Below are positions 1 through 7,643 of a stretch of DNA of 27,864 bases, piece after piece (within the stretch, counting starts at the first letter, position 1; every line of letters starts with the position of its first letter). The notes under the pieces are model-generated. The model saw only the letters and a program-made list of their open reading frames with translations, was not told the origin of the DNA and searched no databases. This DNA comes from an uncultured Chloroflexota bacterium (lineage in GTDB: Bacteria; Chloroflexota; Anaerolineae; Caldilineales; Caldilineaceae). The stretch lies in the NCBI GenBank assembly GCA_903858085.1, contig CAIOHJ010000251.1, forward strand, positions 1 to 27,864. Direction: 5' to 3'. A program made the translations under genes and the position numbers.

Positions 1-1
1 G

Positions 2-868
2 ACCCGCAAAACTGGTCTGCTCTCCGGCGACTTTGACATGGCCGACACGATCTCGGTCAACGACATCGAAGAGATCAACGGCACCGGCAGCCATACCGCC
101 GAGGTCAACTTCGGCCTGCTCGCCGGCTATCTCAAGATGAATACCCAGGAAGGGCCGACGGCCGACCCCAACTTCCGCAAGTTTTTGGCGCACAGCTTCA
201 ACCGCCAGGCCTTCTCCGACTCGCAGATGGGCTATGTCAAGTTGATGACCGGCCCGTTGCCCGAGGGGGTGCCGGGCTATGACCCCAACCTGGAGCCGCA
301 GTACCCGTACGACCCGGAGCTGGCCAAGGCCTTTCTCGACCAGAGCGCGTACAAAGAGGGGGGCATCGACATCGACTTTGTCTATGTGAGCGGGTTGGAT
401 TTCGAAGAAGCGGCCGGGCTGATTCTGCTCGACGAGCTCAAGAAATACAACATTGCGCTCAACCTGGTCCCCAAAAACTGGCCGGACATCGTGGGGGCCT
501 GTTCGGCGCCGGCGACCGGCCCCCACATCGGGTTCATTTTTGACCAGTTCCCCCCTTTGGCGGACACCTGGCTGGTCGAAAAGTACTGGAGTGGCAGCTG
601 GGACCGGCCGACCGGCGGCAGTTTTCAGGCCTGTTCGTTCTACCGCAACGCCGATGTGGATCTGCTGCTCGACGAACTGCGGGTCACGACCGACGCAGCC
701 CGCACTGCGGAGCTGGTGGCGACCTTGCAGGCTGCGATTGCCGGCGAAGCACCCGACGTGCCGATCTATGTCTCTCCCAACGTGGTCGGCTACAACAAGC
801 GGGTGAAGGGCTACAGCTATTTTGGGGACATCAGCGTCGACTTCTGGCGTCTGTGGATGGAGGGGTAA
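2..868 (+). CDS. ABC transporter substrate-binding protein, family 5 (C-terminal part)
   Basis: The frame is open from the window's first bases and ends with TAA at 866-868, so the gene starts upstream and only about 288 residues are visible. The visible part matches the C-terminal half of extracellular solute-binding proteins of the peptide/nickel type (SBP_bac_5): an 'FRKFLAHSFNRQAF' helix, a 'GPLPEGVPGYDP' stretch, 'YDPELAKAFL', and a tail ending 'VDFWRLWMEG'. Family members bind peptides or other small polar solutes outside the membrane and deliver them to DppB/DppC-like permeases, which are encoded immediately downstream. No signal peptide can be seen because the 5' end is missing. The ligand cannot be read from the sequence; the enzymes further downstream suggest a cyclic amide rather than a peptide (inference). 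Confidence 0.9.
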   Translation, partial: TRKTGLLSGDFDMADTISVNDIEEINGTGSHTAEVNFGLLAGYLKMNTQEGPTADPNFRKFLAHSFNRQAFSDSQMGYVKLMTGPLPEGVPGYDPNLEPQYPYDPELAKAFLDQSAYKEGGIDIDFVYVSGLDFEEAAGLILLDELKKYNIALNLVPKNWPDIVGACSAPATGPHIGFIFDQFPPLADTWLVEKYWSGSWDRPTGGSFQACSFYRNADVDLLLDELRVTTDAARTAELVATLQAAIAGEAPDVPIYVSPNVVGYNKRVKGYSYFGDISVDFWRLWMEG

Positions 869-871
869 GGG

Positions 872-905
872 TGGTGGGGGGCGCATGCGCCCCCCACCAT
901 GTTTT
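872..905 (+). terminator. Perfect palindromic hairpin followed by T4 after the binding-protein gene
   Basis: Positions 872-899 form a perfect 28-nt inverted repeat centred between 885 and 886 (core GCGCATGCGC, arms rich in G then C). It is followed by a short T-run at 902-905. It lies 4 nt after the binding-protein stop codon and 50 nt before the permease start. It could act as a partial intrinsic terminator or 3'-end-stabilising hairpin that gives more binding protein than permease, a common arrangement in ABC operons. The T-run is short, so termination is probably incomplete. Confidence 0.6.
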
Positions 906-948
906 GGGCAGCTTGTGGGCGCGCTCTACAGACAGTTGAATTCCGTCT

Positions 949-1956
949 ATGTTGCGTTATCTGTTGAATCGTCTGCTCTGGATTCCGGTTGTTTTGATTT
1001 TGTTGTCGCTGGTCACCTTTGTGATCTCGCGGCTGGTGCCCGGCGACCCGGTCAAACTGGCAGCCGGTCCGCAGGCTCGGCCTGAACAGATCGAAAAGAT
1101 GATCGAGGAGTTTGGGTTGGACCGCCCCCTTCACGAGCAGTATCTGCGTTATATGGGGGGGCTGCTTCAGGGAGATTGGGGCTATTCGATCGGCAACCGC
1201 CGTGCGGTGCTGCCGGATCTGCTCACCTACTTTGCAGCGACGTTGGAGTTGACGGTCGTGGCGACCCTGTTGGGGCTTCTGGTCGGAATTCCGTTGGCGG
1301 TGGTGGCGGCCCGCTGGCGCGACCGCTGGCCCGACCACCTCTCTCGTTTTGTCTCGATCGGTGCAGTCAGCGTGCCTGTCTTTTGGATAGCGATTGTGTT
1401 GCAGCTGGTCTTCGGCCAACTGCTGCAGTGGCTGCCGGTCAGCGGCCGCTTCGACCCGCGCCAGAGCTACCCGCAGAGCATCACCGGGATTTTGTTGCTC
1501 GACACGCTGTTGGCGGGCAATCTGCCTGGCTTCTGGACGGCGAGCCGGTATCTTCTGTTGCCGGCGCTCTGCCAGTCGCTGCTGGTGGTCGCCTTGATTA
1601 CCCGGCAGCTGCGCGGCGATTTGTTGGAGATGTTGCGCAAGGATTTTGTCATGGTTGCACGGGCCAACGGCATTCAGGAGCGCATCCTTTGGAGCCGCTA
1701 TCTGATGAAAAATGCGATGATTGCCACGGTCTCGATGCTTGGCTTTTTGATCGGCTTTGCGCTGGGGGGGAGCGTGCTGATCGAGTTTGTCTTTGACTGG
1801 CCGGGGATCGGCCAGTATGCGACCAAGGCAGCGTTGCTGCTCGATTTTCAAGTGATCATGGGATCCACCCTGTTTATTGGTGTGGTGGTCGTGGTGGTGA
1901 ATCTGTTCACCGACCTTGCCTACCGGCTGGTGGACCCGCGTATCCGTTTTTCGTAG
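949..1956 (+). CDS. ABC transporter permease, DppB/OppB type
   Basis: The 335-residue protein has the classic DppB N-terminus: a first membrane helix (about residues 8-28, 'WIPVVLILLSLVTFVISRLVPGDP') ending in the conserved PGDP motif, followed by a periplasmic segment. Hydrophobic helices then fill roughly residues 95-330. The cytoplasmic EAA-type loop (near 'VARANGIQERILWSRYLMKNA', about residues 236-256) is where the ATPase docks. It is one half of the membrane channel of a peptide/opine/nickel-class importer. The ATG at 949 has only a weak ribosome-binding site. The next gene starts 7 nt after the stop, so the permease and ATPase genes form one transcription unit. Confidence 0.92.
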   Translation: MLRYLLNRLLWIPVVLILLSLVTFVISRLVPGDPVKLAAGPQARPEQIEKMIEEFGLDRPLHEQYLRYMGGLLQGDWGYSIGNRRAVLPDLLTYFAATLELTVVATLLGLLVGIPLAVVAARWRDRWPDHLSRFVSIGAVSVPVFWIAIVLQLVFGQLLQWLPVSGRFDPRQSYPQSITGILLLDTLLAGNLPGFWTASRYLLLPALCQSLLVVALITRQLRGDLLEMLRKDFVMVARANGIQERILWSRYLMKNAMIATVSMLGFLIGFALGGSVLIEFVFDWPGIGQYATKAALLLDFQVIMGSTLFIGVVVVVVNLFTDLAYRLVDPRIRFS

Positions 1957-1963
1957 GGATGCC

Positions 1964-2881
1964 ATGGCTTCATCTGTCTCACCCCCCTCTTCCAGGCTGG
2001 CGCGCTGGCGCGAGGACCATGCGTCGCAGCTCAGCGACCTGCGTCGGGGGCTTTTTCGTTTTGCGCGCAACCGGCTGTCTCTCCTGGGTCTTTGGATCGT
2101 GGTCGTCATGCTGGGGGTGGCGGTGACCGGTTCGACCTGGGTGCCCTTTCCGGGCGACACGCTCGGCGACGTTCATATGGACAACCGGCTGCAGCCGCCC
2201 AACGCCACCCACTGGTTTGGCACCGACGATGCGGGCCGGGACGTCTTCACGCGTGTGATCGTTGCGACCCGCACATCGTTTCAAGTGGGGCTCATCATCC
2301 TGGGGGTGGCCATCAGCATTGGGGTGACGTTGGGGGCGGTGGCGGGGTATGTCGGCGGCACGCCCAACCAGATCATCATGCGTCTGACCGATGTCATGCT
2401 CACCTTTCCGGGGATTTTTCTGCCGATGGCGCTGGCTGCGGCGTTGGGGCGGGGGATGGTGCCGGCCATGCTGGCGTTGTCGGTGACCTGGTGGCCCGGC
2501 TACTGTCGGCTGGTGGAAGCCCAGATGCTCAAAGTGCGCGAGGAGGACTTTGTGGCCGGAGCCCGGGCGATCGGTGCCTCGCAGAGGCGGGTGATCTTTC
2601 GGCACATTCTGCCCAACACCTTGACCGCGATTGTGGTCAAGGCGTCGATGGATTTTGGTTTTGCGGTGCTGGCGTTGGCCTCGCTCGGCTTTATCGGCAT
2701 TGGGATCCAGCCCCCGGAACCAGATTGGGGTTCCATGATCGCGCTGGGGCGCCGTTTTATGCCGGGGGCCTGGTGGATCTCGACCTTCCCGGGTCTGTTT
2801 ATGTTTGTCATGGTTTTGGGCTTCAACTTGTTGGGGGACGGTCTGCGCGACCTGCTCGACCCGAATGCGACGGTGAAATAA
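1964..2881 (+). CDS. ABC transporter permease, DppC/OppC type
   Basis: This 305-residue membrane protein is the second permease subunit. It has a cytoplasmic N-terminus, a first helix near residues 37-57 ('LLGLWIVVVMLGVAVTG'), the DppC hallmark 'HWFGTDDAGRDVFTRV' in the first periplasmic loop, and an EAA-type loop with 'EEDFVAGARAIGASQRRVIFRHILPN'. It ends in the family's typical 'GLRDLLDP' tail. The frame stays open upstream to 1916 within the previous gene, but ATG 1964 is preferred. It lies 7 nt after the upstream stop and gives the normal DppC length. The stop codon abuts the ATG of the next gene with no gap, suggesting translational coupling. Confidence 0.92.
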   Translation: MASSVSPPSSRLARWREDHASQLSDLRRGLFRFARNRLSLLGLWIVVVMLGVAVTGSTWVPFPGDTLGDVHMDNRLQPPNATHWFGTDDAGRDVFTRVIVATRTSFQVGLIILGVAISIGVTLGAVAGYVGGTPNQIIMRLTDVMLTFPGIFLPMALAAALGRGMVPAMLALSVTWWPGYCRLVEAQMLKVREEDFVAGARAIGASQRRVIFRHILPNTLTAIVVKASMDFGFAVLALASLGFIGIGIQPPEPDWGSMIALGRRFMPGAWWISTFPGLFMFVMVLGFNLLGDGLRDLLDPNATVK

Positions 2882-3901
2882 ATGCGGGAGCTTCTGGTCG
2901 ATATCAAAGCGCTCTCTTTGGAGATGGTCACGCTGGACGGTGTCGCTCGTGTGCTCAACGGGGTCAACCTGACGATCCACCGCGGGGATTTGGTGGGGCT
3001 GGTCGGCGAGACCGGCTGTGGCAAGTCAGTGACGGCGATGTCGATTCCGCAGTTGGTGCCGCAGCCGCCAGCCCGCTACAGCGGCGGCGAAGTTCGTTTT
3101 CTGGGGGAGAATGTGCTGGAAAAGTCGGCGGAGGAGCTGCGCCGGCTGCGTTCTCGCCACATTGGGGTTGTCTTTCAGGACCCCATGACCGGCCTCAACC
3201 CGGTTTTTTCGGTCGAGCAGCAGATGGTGGATGCGCTTTTGAGCAAGCAGGATCTGCTGGCTGCCACGACGTTGGGCCGTCGCTGGCTGCCTTCCAGCCG
3301 GATGCAGCGGCGCCACGCCCAGGAACGGGCAATCGCTCTGCTGCGCAGGGTGGGAATTCCCGAGGCTGAAAAGCGGATCCACGCCTATCCGCACGAATTC
3401 AGCGGCGGCATGCGCCAGCGTGTGCTGATTGCCATGGCGATCGCCGGGCGGCCCGATCTGTTGATCGCCGACGAGCCGACCACTGCGCTGGATGTGTCGG
3501 TGCAGGCGCAGATTTTGCGGCTGATCGCCGAGCTGGTGCGCGAGATCGACCTGACGGTGCTGCTCATCACCCACAACATGGGGCTGGTTGCCCAGCTCTG
3601 CAATCGAATTGCGGTGATGTATGCCGGCAGTGTGGTCGAGAGCGGCCCTGTGCGCCGCATTCTGCGTGAGCCGCAACACCCGTACACGCGCGGGCTGCTG
3701 CAGGCGATCGTGACTGAAAAGACCGGCCGCGGCACGCTGCAGGGGGTTCCTGGCAGCGTCCCCAGTCTGTACGAGCCACCCCCTGGCTGCCGGTTTGCCC
3801 CCCGCTGTCAGGAGGCACGCCCGCAGTGCACGGCTGCCTTGCCGCGCTTGCGCCAGAGTGCACCCGACCACCAGGTGGCGTGCGTGCTCTACGAGGAATA
3901 G
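2882..3901 (+). CDS. ABC transporter ATP-binding protein, DppD/OppD type
   Basis: The 339-residue ATPase has Walker A 'GETGCGKS' at residues 42-49, Q-loop 'VFQDPMTGLNP', signature 'SGGMRQR' from about residue 174, Walker B 'LLIADEP' followed by 'TTALD', and an H-loop 'ITHNMG'. The C-terminus carries the oligopeptide-transporter extension (oligo_HPY) with a cysteine-containing 'PPPGCRFAPRCQEARPQC' segment; in related proteins such cysteines bind an iron-sulfur cluster. It energises the DppB/DppC-like channel as a heterodimer with the ATPase encoded next. The start codon directly follows the stop of the permease gene. Confidence 0.93.
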   Translation: MRELLVDIKALSLEMVTLDGVARVLNGVNLTIHRGDLVGLVGETGCGKSVTAMSIPQLVPQPPARYSGGEVRFLGENVLEKSAEELRRLRSRHIGVVFQDPMTGLNPVFSVEQQMVDALLSKQDLLAATTLGRRWLPSSRMQRRHAQERAIALLRRVGIPEAEKRIHAYPHEFSGGMRQRVLIAMAIAGRPDLLIADEPTTALDVSVQAQILRLIAELVREIDLTVLLITHNMGLVAQLCNRIAVMYAGSVVESGPVRRILREPQHPYTRGLLQAIVTEKTGRGTLQGVPGSVPSLYEPPPGCRFAPRCQEARPQCTAALPRLRQSAPDHQVACVLYEE

Positions 3902-3906
3902 CCACC

Positions 3907-4881
3907 ATGCTGCTCGAACTGCGCAATCTCACCAAAGTGTTTGTGGCCCGTGGCCGGCGGCAGGTGCGCGCTGTCGACGATGTGTCGCTGGCCATTCCAG
4001 AAGGAGCCACCTTTGGGCTGGTCGGCGAATCGGGTTCGGGGAAAAGCACCCTGGCCCGCATGATTCCCCGCCTGATCGAGCCCACCTCGGGTGAAATTGT
4101 GTACCAGGGGCAGAACCTCTGCCACTTTTCCGAAAAACAGATGCGCGCTGTCCGCCAGGAGATCCAGATTGTCTTTCAAAATCCCTTCTCGTCGCTCAAC
4201 CCACGCATGACCGTGCGTCAGCTGGTCGGCGAGCCGCTGCAGATTCACCGCAAGGCGAGTGGGGCCAGCCTGGATCGTCAGGTGCTCTCCATGCTGGAGA
4301 CTGTGGGGCTCCAGCCTGAACAGGCCAACCGGCTCCCGCACGAATTCAGCGGTGGGCAGCGCCAGCGGATTGGGATTGCGCGAGCGCTGATTTTGCATCC
4401 GAAGCTGTTGATTCTGGACGAACCGACCTCGGCGCTGGATGTGTCGGTGCAGGCACAGGTGCTCAATCTGCTGCTCGACCTGCAGCAGCGGCTGGGGTTG
4501 ACCTATCTGCTCATCACGCACGACCTGGGGGTGGTTCACTATCTGTGCGATCGGGCTGCTCTGCTCTATCTGGGGGCGGTCGTCGAGCAGGGGCCGATCA
4601 ACTGGATTTTTCAGAGACCGAGCCACCCCTACACACGGGCGCTGCTCGACGATGTCCCGTCGGTGGATCCGGATCAACGGATGTTGGAGCGGGTCAGCCT
4701 GGAGGCGGACAGCTTCAGCGTGCACTGGGGAGGAACGGGGTGCCGGTTTGCCCCCCGCTGTCCAGCTCGGCAGGTGGCGGCCTGTACGACTGTGGAGCCA
4801 CCGCTGGGGGCGCTGGCAGAGAGCGAGCACCGGGTGGCTTGCCATCTGGCCCATCCCCTGTTGGCGGGAGAAAGCGTCTGA
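3907..4881 (+). CDS. ABC transporter ATP-binding protein, DppF/OppF type
   Basis: This is the second ATPase, 324 residues. It has Walker A 'GESGSGKS' at 40-47, Q-loop 'VFQNPFSSLNP', signature 'SGGQRQRIGIARAL', Walker B 'LLILDEPTSALD', H-loop 'ITHDLG', and the same type of C-terminal extension with cysteines ('GTGCRFAPRCPARQVAAC'). The frame is open upstream to 3826 inside the previous gene. ATG 3907 is chosen because it lies 5 nt after that gene's stop and gives the canonical N-terminus 'MLLELRNLTKVF'. It completes a five-part importer. A hairpin with a T-run follows, so this is probably the end of the transporter part of the transcript. Confidence 0.93.
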   Translation: MLLELRNLTKVFVARGRRQVRAVDDVSLAIPEGATFGLVGESGSGKSTLARMIPRLIEPTSGEIVYQGQNLCHFSEKQMRAVRQEIQIVFQNPFSSLNPRMTVRQLVGEPLQIHRKASGASLDRQVLSMLETVGLQPEQANRLPHEFSGGQRQRIGIARALILHPKLLILDEPTSALDVSVQAQVLNLLLDLQQRLGLTYLLITHDLGVVHYLCDRAALLYLGAVVEQGPINWIFQRPSHPYTRALLDDVPSVDPDQRMLERVSLEADSFSVHWGGTGCRFAPRCPARQVAACTTVEPPLGALAESEHRVACHLAHPLLAGESV

Positions 4882-4911
4882 ACATTTTTTTCAAGGGCTA
4901 TTTTGACAGAT

Positions 4912-4937
4912 GTGTGCAGAGGATCTGCACACTTTTT
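4912..4937 (+). terminator. Intrinsic terminator (or operator) between transporter and hydantoinase genes
   Basis: A 9-bp perfect inverted repeat (GTGTGCAGA at 4912-4920 with TCTGCACAC at 4924-4932, 3-nt loop) is followed directly by T5 at 4933-4937. This is a good intrinsic terminator shape. The symmetric repeat could also be a regulator-binding site, since a consensus-like TTGACA (4903-4908) lies just upstream. However, no convincing -10 element sits at the right distance, so the terminator reading is preferred. Either reading would allow the enzyme genes downstream to be expressed at a level different from the transporter. Confidence 0.65.
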
Positions 4938-4965
4938 GAGGATCAAAACGAGGAGAGTGTATCCC

Positions 4966-6507
4966 ATGCGAATCGGGATCGATGTCGGCGGCACCAACAC
5001 GGATGCCGTGCTGATGGAGGGGCGCACCGTGGTGGGTTGGGCCAAATCCCCAACGACGTTGGATGTCAGCAGCGGCATCACGGGGGTGCTTGCCAAGCTG
5101 CTGTTTGAAACGGGGGTGGCCCCCAGCGCGATCACGGCGGTCATGTTGGGGACGACCCATTTCACCAATGCAGTGGTCGAGCGTCGTTCGCTGAGCCGCA
5201 CGGCTGTGGTGCGGGTGGGCCTGCCGGCAACCGGTGCGCTGCGTCCATTTGTGGATTGGCCCAAAGACCTGGTGGAGGCCATCGGCGGGGTCAGCTATCT
5301 GGTGCATGGCGGCTATGAATTTGACGGCCGTCCGATCGCTGCGCTGGACGAGGCAGAGGTGCGCGAGGTGGCCCGCCAGATCCATGGGGCGGGCATCGAC
5401 TGTGTGGCGGTTTCAGCGGTCTTCTCGCCGGTCAACACCGACCAGGAGATCAAAGTGGCGGAGCTTCTGGCCGCTGAAATCCCGGGCGTGCGGGTCAGTC
5501 TCTCACACGAAATCGGGCGGATCGGTCTGCTCGAACGGGAGAATGCCGCTGCGATGAATGCCTGTCTGGTGCATCTGGCCGAGCGGATTGTCGACTCCTT
5601 TCGGCGGGCGTTGCAGGAGCTGGGGATCTCGGCCCCTTTCTTCATCAGCCAGAACGACGGCACGCTGATGAGCGCTGAATTTGTCGAAAAATACCCGGTG
5701 CTGACCTTTGCATCGGGGCCGACCAACAGCATGCGAGGAGCTGCTTTTCTGTCAGGGGTCAAAGATGGGGTGGTGGTCGACATAGGGGGGACCACCTCAG
5801 ATGTCGGTGTGTTGGTCAATGGCTTCCCGCGCGATGCCTCGGTGGCCGTGCGGGTTGGCGGCGTGCGCACCAACTTTCGCATGCCGGATGTCTTTTCGTT
5901 TGGGCTGGGGGGGGGAAGCCATGTCCAGAGCGACCCGCTGCAGATAGGACCGCGCAGTGTCGGCTACGAGATCACCCGGCGGGCATTGGTCTTTGGCGGC
6001 GACGACCTGACAGCCTCCGATCTGGCGGTAGCGGCAGGGTTGGCGGACATCGGCGACCGCAGCCGTGTGGCCCACCTGGATCCGGCGTTTGTGGCCGCAG
6101 CGGTGGCGCGCATGGCGGAGATGATCGAAGCCAGCATCGACCGCATGAAGAGTGCGGCCGGCGACGTGCCGGTGATTTTGGTGGGCGGCGGCACCCTTCT
6201 GGTCGGAGACCGGCTCAACGGCGTCTCCGAGCTGTACCGCCCGGAGCATGCTGCGGTCGCCAACGCCATCGGCGCGGCGATCGCCCAGGTCGGCGGAGAG
6301 GTGGACCGTGTTTTCAGCCTGGACGCAACCCCGCGCGCACAGGCGCTGGCCCAGGCCAAAGAAGAGGCGGCACAGCGTGTGCTGCGCGAGGGCGCGCTGC
6401 CCGAATCGGTGGAGATCGTCGAGGTGGAAGAGATCCCACTGGCCTATCTGCCTGGCAATGCTGTGCGCATCCGGGTCAAGGCAGTCGGGGCGTTGGCCCT
6501 GGAGTAG
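4966..6507 (+). CDS. Hydantoinase/oxoprolinase family protein, HyuA-like (short form)
   Basis: The 513-residue protein begins with the ASKHA-fold phosphate-binding motif 'IGIDVGGTNTDAV' (residues 3-15). A second phosphate motif, 'VVVDIGGTTSDVG', lies near 269-281 and a glycine-rich adenosine motif, 'VILVGGGTLLV', near the C-terminus. This is the layout of Hydant_A_N plus Hydantoinase_A. Family members use ATP to open cyclic amides such as N-methylhydantoin or 5-oxoproline. It is shorter than the roughly 690-residue HyuA of two-subunit hydantoinases, and no HyuB gene is present. ATG 4966 is chosen over upstream in-frame starts because AGGAG at 4951-4955 precedes it and the family motif starts at once. 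The next gene starts 3 nt after the stop. The substrate is unknown. Confidence 0.88.
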   Translation: MRIGIDVGGTNTDAVLMEGRTVVGWAKSPTTLDVSSGITGVLAKLLFETGVAPSAITAVMLGTTHFTNAVVERRSLSRTAVVRVGLPATGALRPFVDWPKDLVEAIGGVSYLVHGGYEFDGRPIAALDEAEVREVARQIHGAGIDCVAVSAVFSPVNTDQEIKVAELLAAEIPGVRVSLSHEIGRIGLLERENAAAMNACLVHLAERIVDSFRRALQELGISAPFFISQNDGTLMSAEFVEKYPVLTFASGPTNSMRGAAFLSGVKDGVVVDIGGTTSDVGVLVNGFPRDASVAVRVGGVRTNFRMPDVFSFGLGGGSHVQSDPLQIGPRSVGYEITRRALVFGGDDLTASDLAVAAGLADIGDRSRVAHLDPAFVAAAVARMAEMIEASIDRMKSAAGDVPVILVGGGTLLVGDRLNGVSELYRPEHAAVANAIGAAIAQVGGEVDRVFSLDATPRAQALAQAKEEAAQRVLREGALPESVEIVEVEEIPLAYLPGNAVRIRVKAVGALALE

Positions 6508-6510
6508 TCT

Positions 6511-7626
6511 ATGTGGCAGATCATGCGAGAGGATCTGGAGTCGATAGCGATCGGTGCGGGGATCCTGGGCACAGGAGGAGGGGGCAACCCCTATCTGGGC
6601 AAGCTGACCCTGCTGAGCCTGCTCGAACAGGGATATCAGGTAGAAGTCATCGATCTGGACACCCTTGCCGACGACGCGCTGGTGACCGAAGTTGGAACGA
6701 TGGGGGCGCCGACAGTTGGCATTGAAAAGCTGCCCCATGGGGCGGAGCCGCGCTGGGCGGTGGAGGCGTTGGAAGGGTACATGGGGCGGCCTCTGGATGC
6801 GATTCTCTGCGCCGAGATCGGGGGCTCCAATTCGATTCAGCCGCTGGTCGCCGGCGCATTGACCGGAAAACCGGTGCTGGACGGCGATTCGATGGGGCGT
6901 GCGTTTCCAGAGTTGCAGATGAGCACGCACTGTATCGCGGGGGTGTCGCCGACCCCTGCTGTATTGGTCGATGAAAAAAACAACCGGGTGCTCTTCAGCG
7001 CCATCACCGACCCGTCGACGTTGGAGCGGTATGCCCGTGACCTGTGTGTGTTGATGGGCTGCACCGCCGAGCTGGCCATGGGGGTGATGACGGGGGCGCA
7101 GGTCAAGCGGTCGGCGGTGCGCCACACCCTCTCTTTGGCCAGACGACTGGGGGAGGGGGTGCGGGCGGCGCGGGCCGCCAAAGAGCCGATGGCCGACGCC
7201 GTGTTGGCGGTGACCGGTGGGAGCGAACTCTTCGCCGGCAAGCTGGTGGATGTGCAGCGACGCACCGTCGCTGGCTTTGCGCGCGGAGAGCTGGTGGTGG
7301 AGGGGCTGGGGCAGTACCGCCGGCAGTGGCTGCAGGTAGCCTTTCAGAACGAAAACCTGGTGGCGTGGGCAGGGGACGATCGCGAGCAGCGTGGGCGCGT
7401 TGTCTGCTCGGTGCCTGACCTGATCTGTATCGTCGAAAGCGAAACAGGCGAGCCGATCACCACCGAACAGCTGCGCTATGGGCTGCGGGTGACGGTGCTG
7501 GGCATCCCCTGCTCGGACAAACTGCGCACCCCCGCTGCATTGGCGGTCGTCGGGCCTGCGGCATTTGGCTACCCGGAAGTCCACTTTGTGCCGATGCCCA
7601 AGGTGGCTGGGGTCGGCATCGAATAA
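6511..7626 (+). CDS. DUF917 family protein, first copy (S-methyl-thiohydantoin desulfurase family)
   Basis: This 371-residue protein has the recognisable DUF917 motifs in order: 'LGTGGGGNPYLG' (about 19-30), 'MGAPTVGIEKLPHG', 'AEIGGSNSIQPL', 'DGDSMGRAFPELQMSTH', 'VDVQRRTVAGFARGE', 'FQNENLVA' and 'VPDLICIVESETGEPITTE'. Pfam now names the two domains after an S-methyl thiohydantoin desulfurase (from memory). No signal peptide or membrane segment is seen, so it should be cytoplasmic. It starts 3 nt after the HyuA-like gene and is followed by a clear paralogue. HyuA-like and DUF917 genes are often found together, which supports joint action on a hydantoin- or thiohydantoin-like ring. The exact reaction here is unknown. 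Confidence 0.87.
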   Translation: MWQIMREDLESIAIGAGILGTGGGGNPYLGKLTLLSLLEQGYQVEVIDLDTLADDALVTEVGTMGAPTVGIEKLPHGAEPRWAVEALEGYMGRPLDAILCAEIGGSNSIQPLVAGALTGKPVLDGDSMGRAFPELQMSTHCIAGVSPTPAVLVDEKNNRVLFSAITDPSTLERYARDLCVLMGCTAELAMGVMTGAQVKRSAVRHTLSLARRLGEGVRAARAAKEPMADAVLAVTGGSELFAGKLVDVQRRTVAGFARGELVVEGLGQYRRQWLQVAFQNENLVAWAGDDREQRGRVVCSVPDLICIVESETGEPITTEQLRYGLRVTVLGIPCSDKLRTPAALAVVGPAAFGYPEVHFVPMPKVAGVGIE

Positions 7627-7643
7627 ACAAGGAGAGAACAACC

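Noticed and set aside
817..2160. 447-codon open frame on the - strand
   Set aside because: It is antisense to the DppB-type permease and has low-complexity composition typical of a shadow frame.
4903..4931. Full promoter upstream of the HyuA-like gene
   Set aside because: TTGACA is present, but the bases 16-18 nt downstream (around TGCACA) are not a usable -10, and the hairpin with T5 explains the sequence better.
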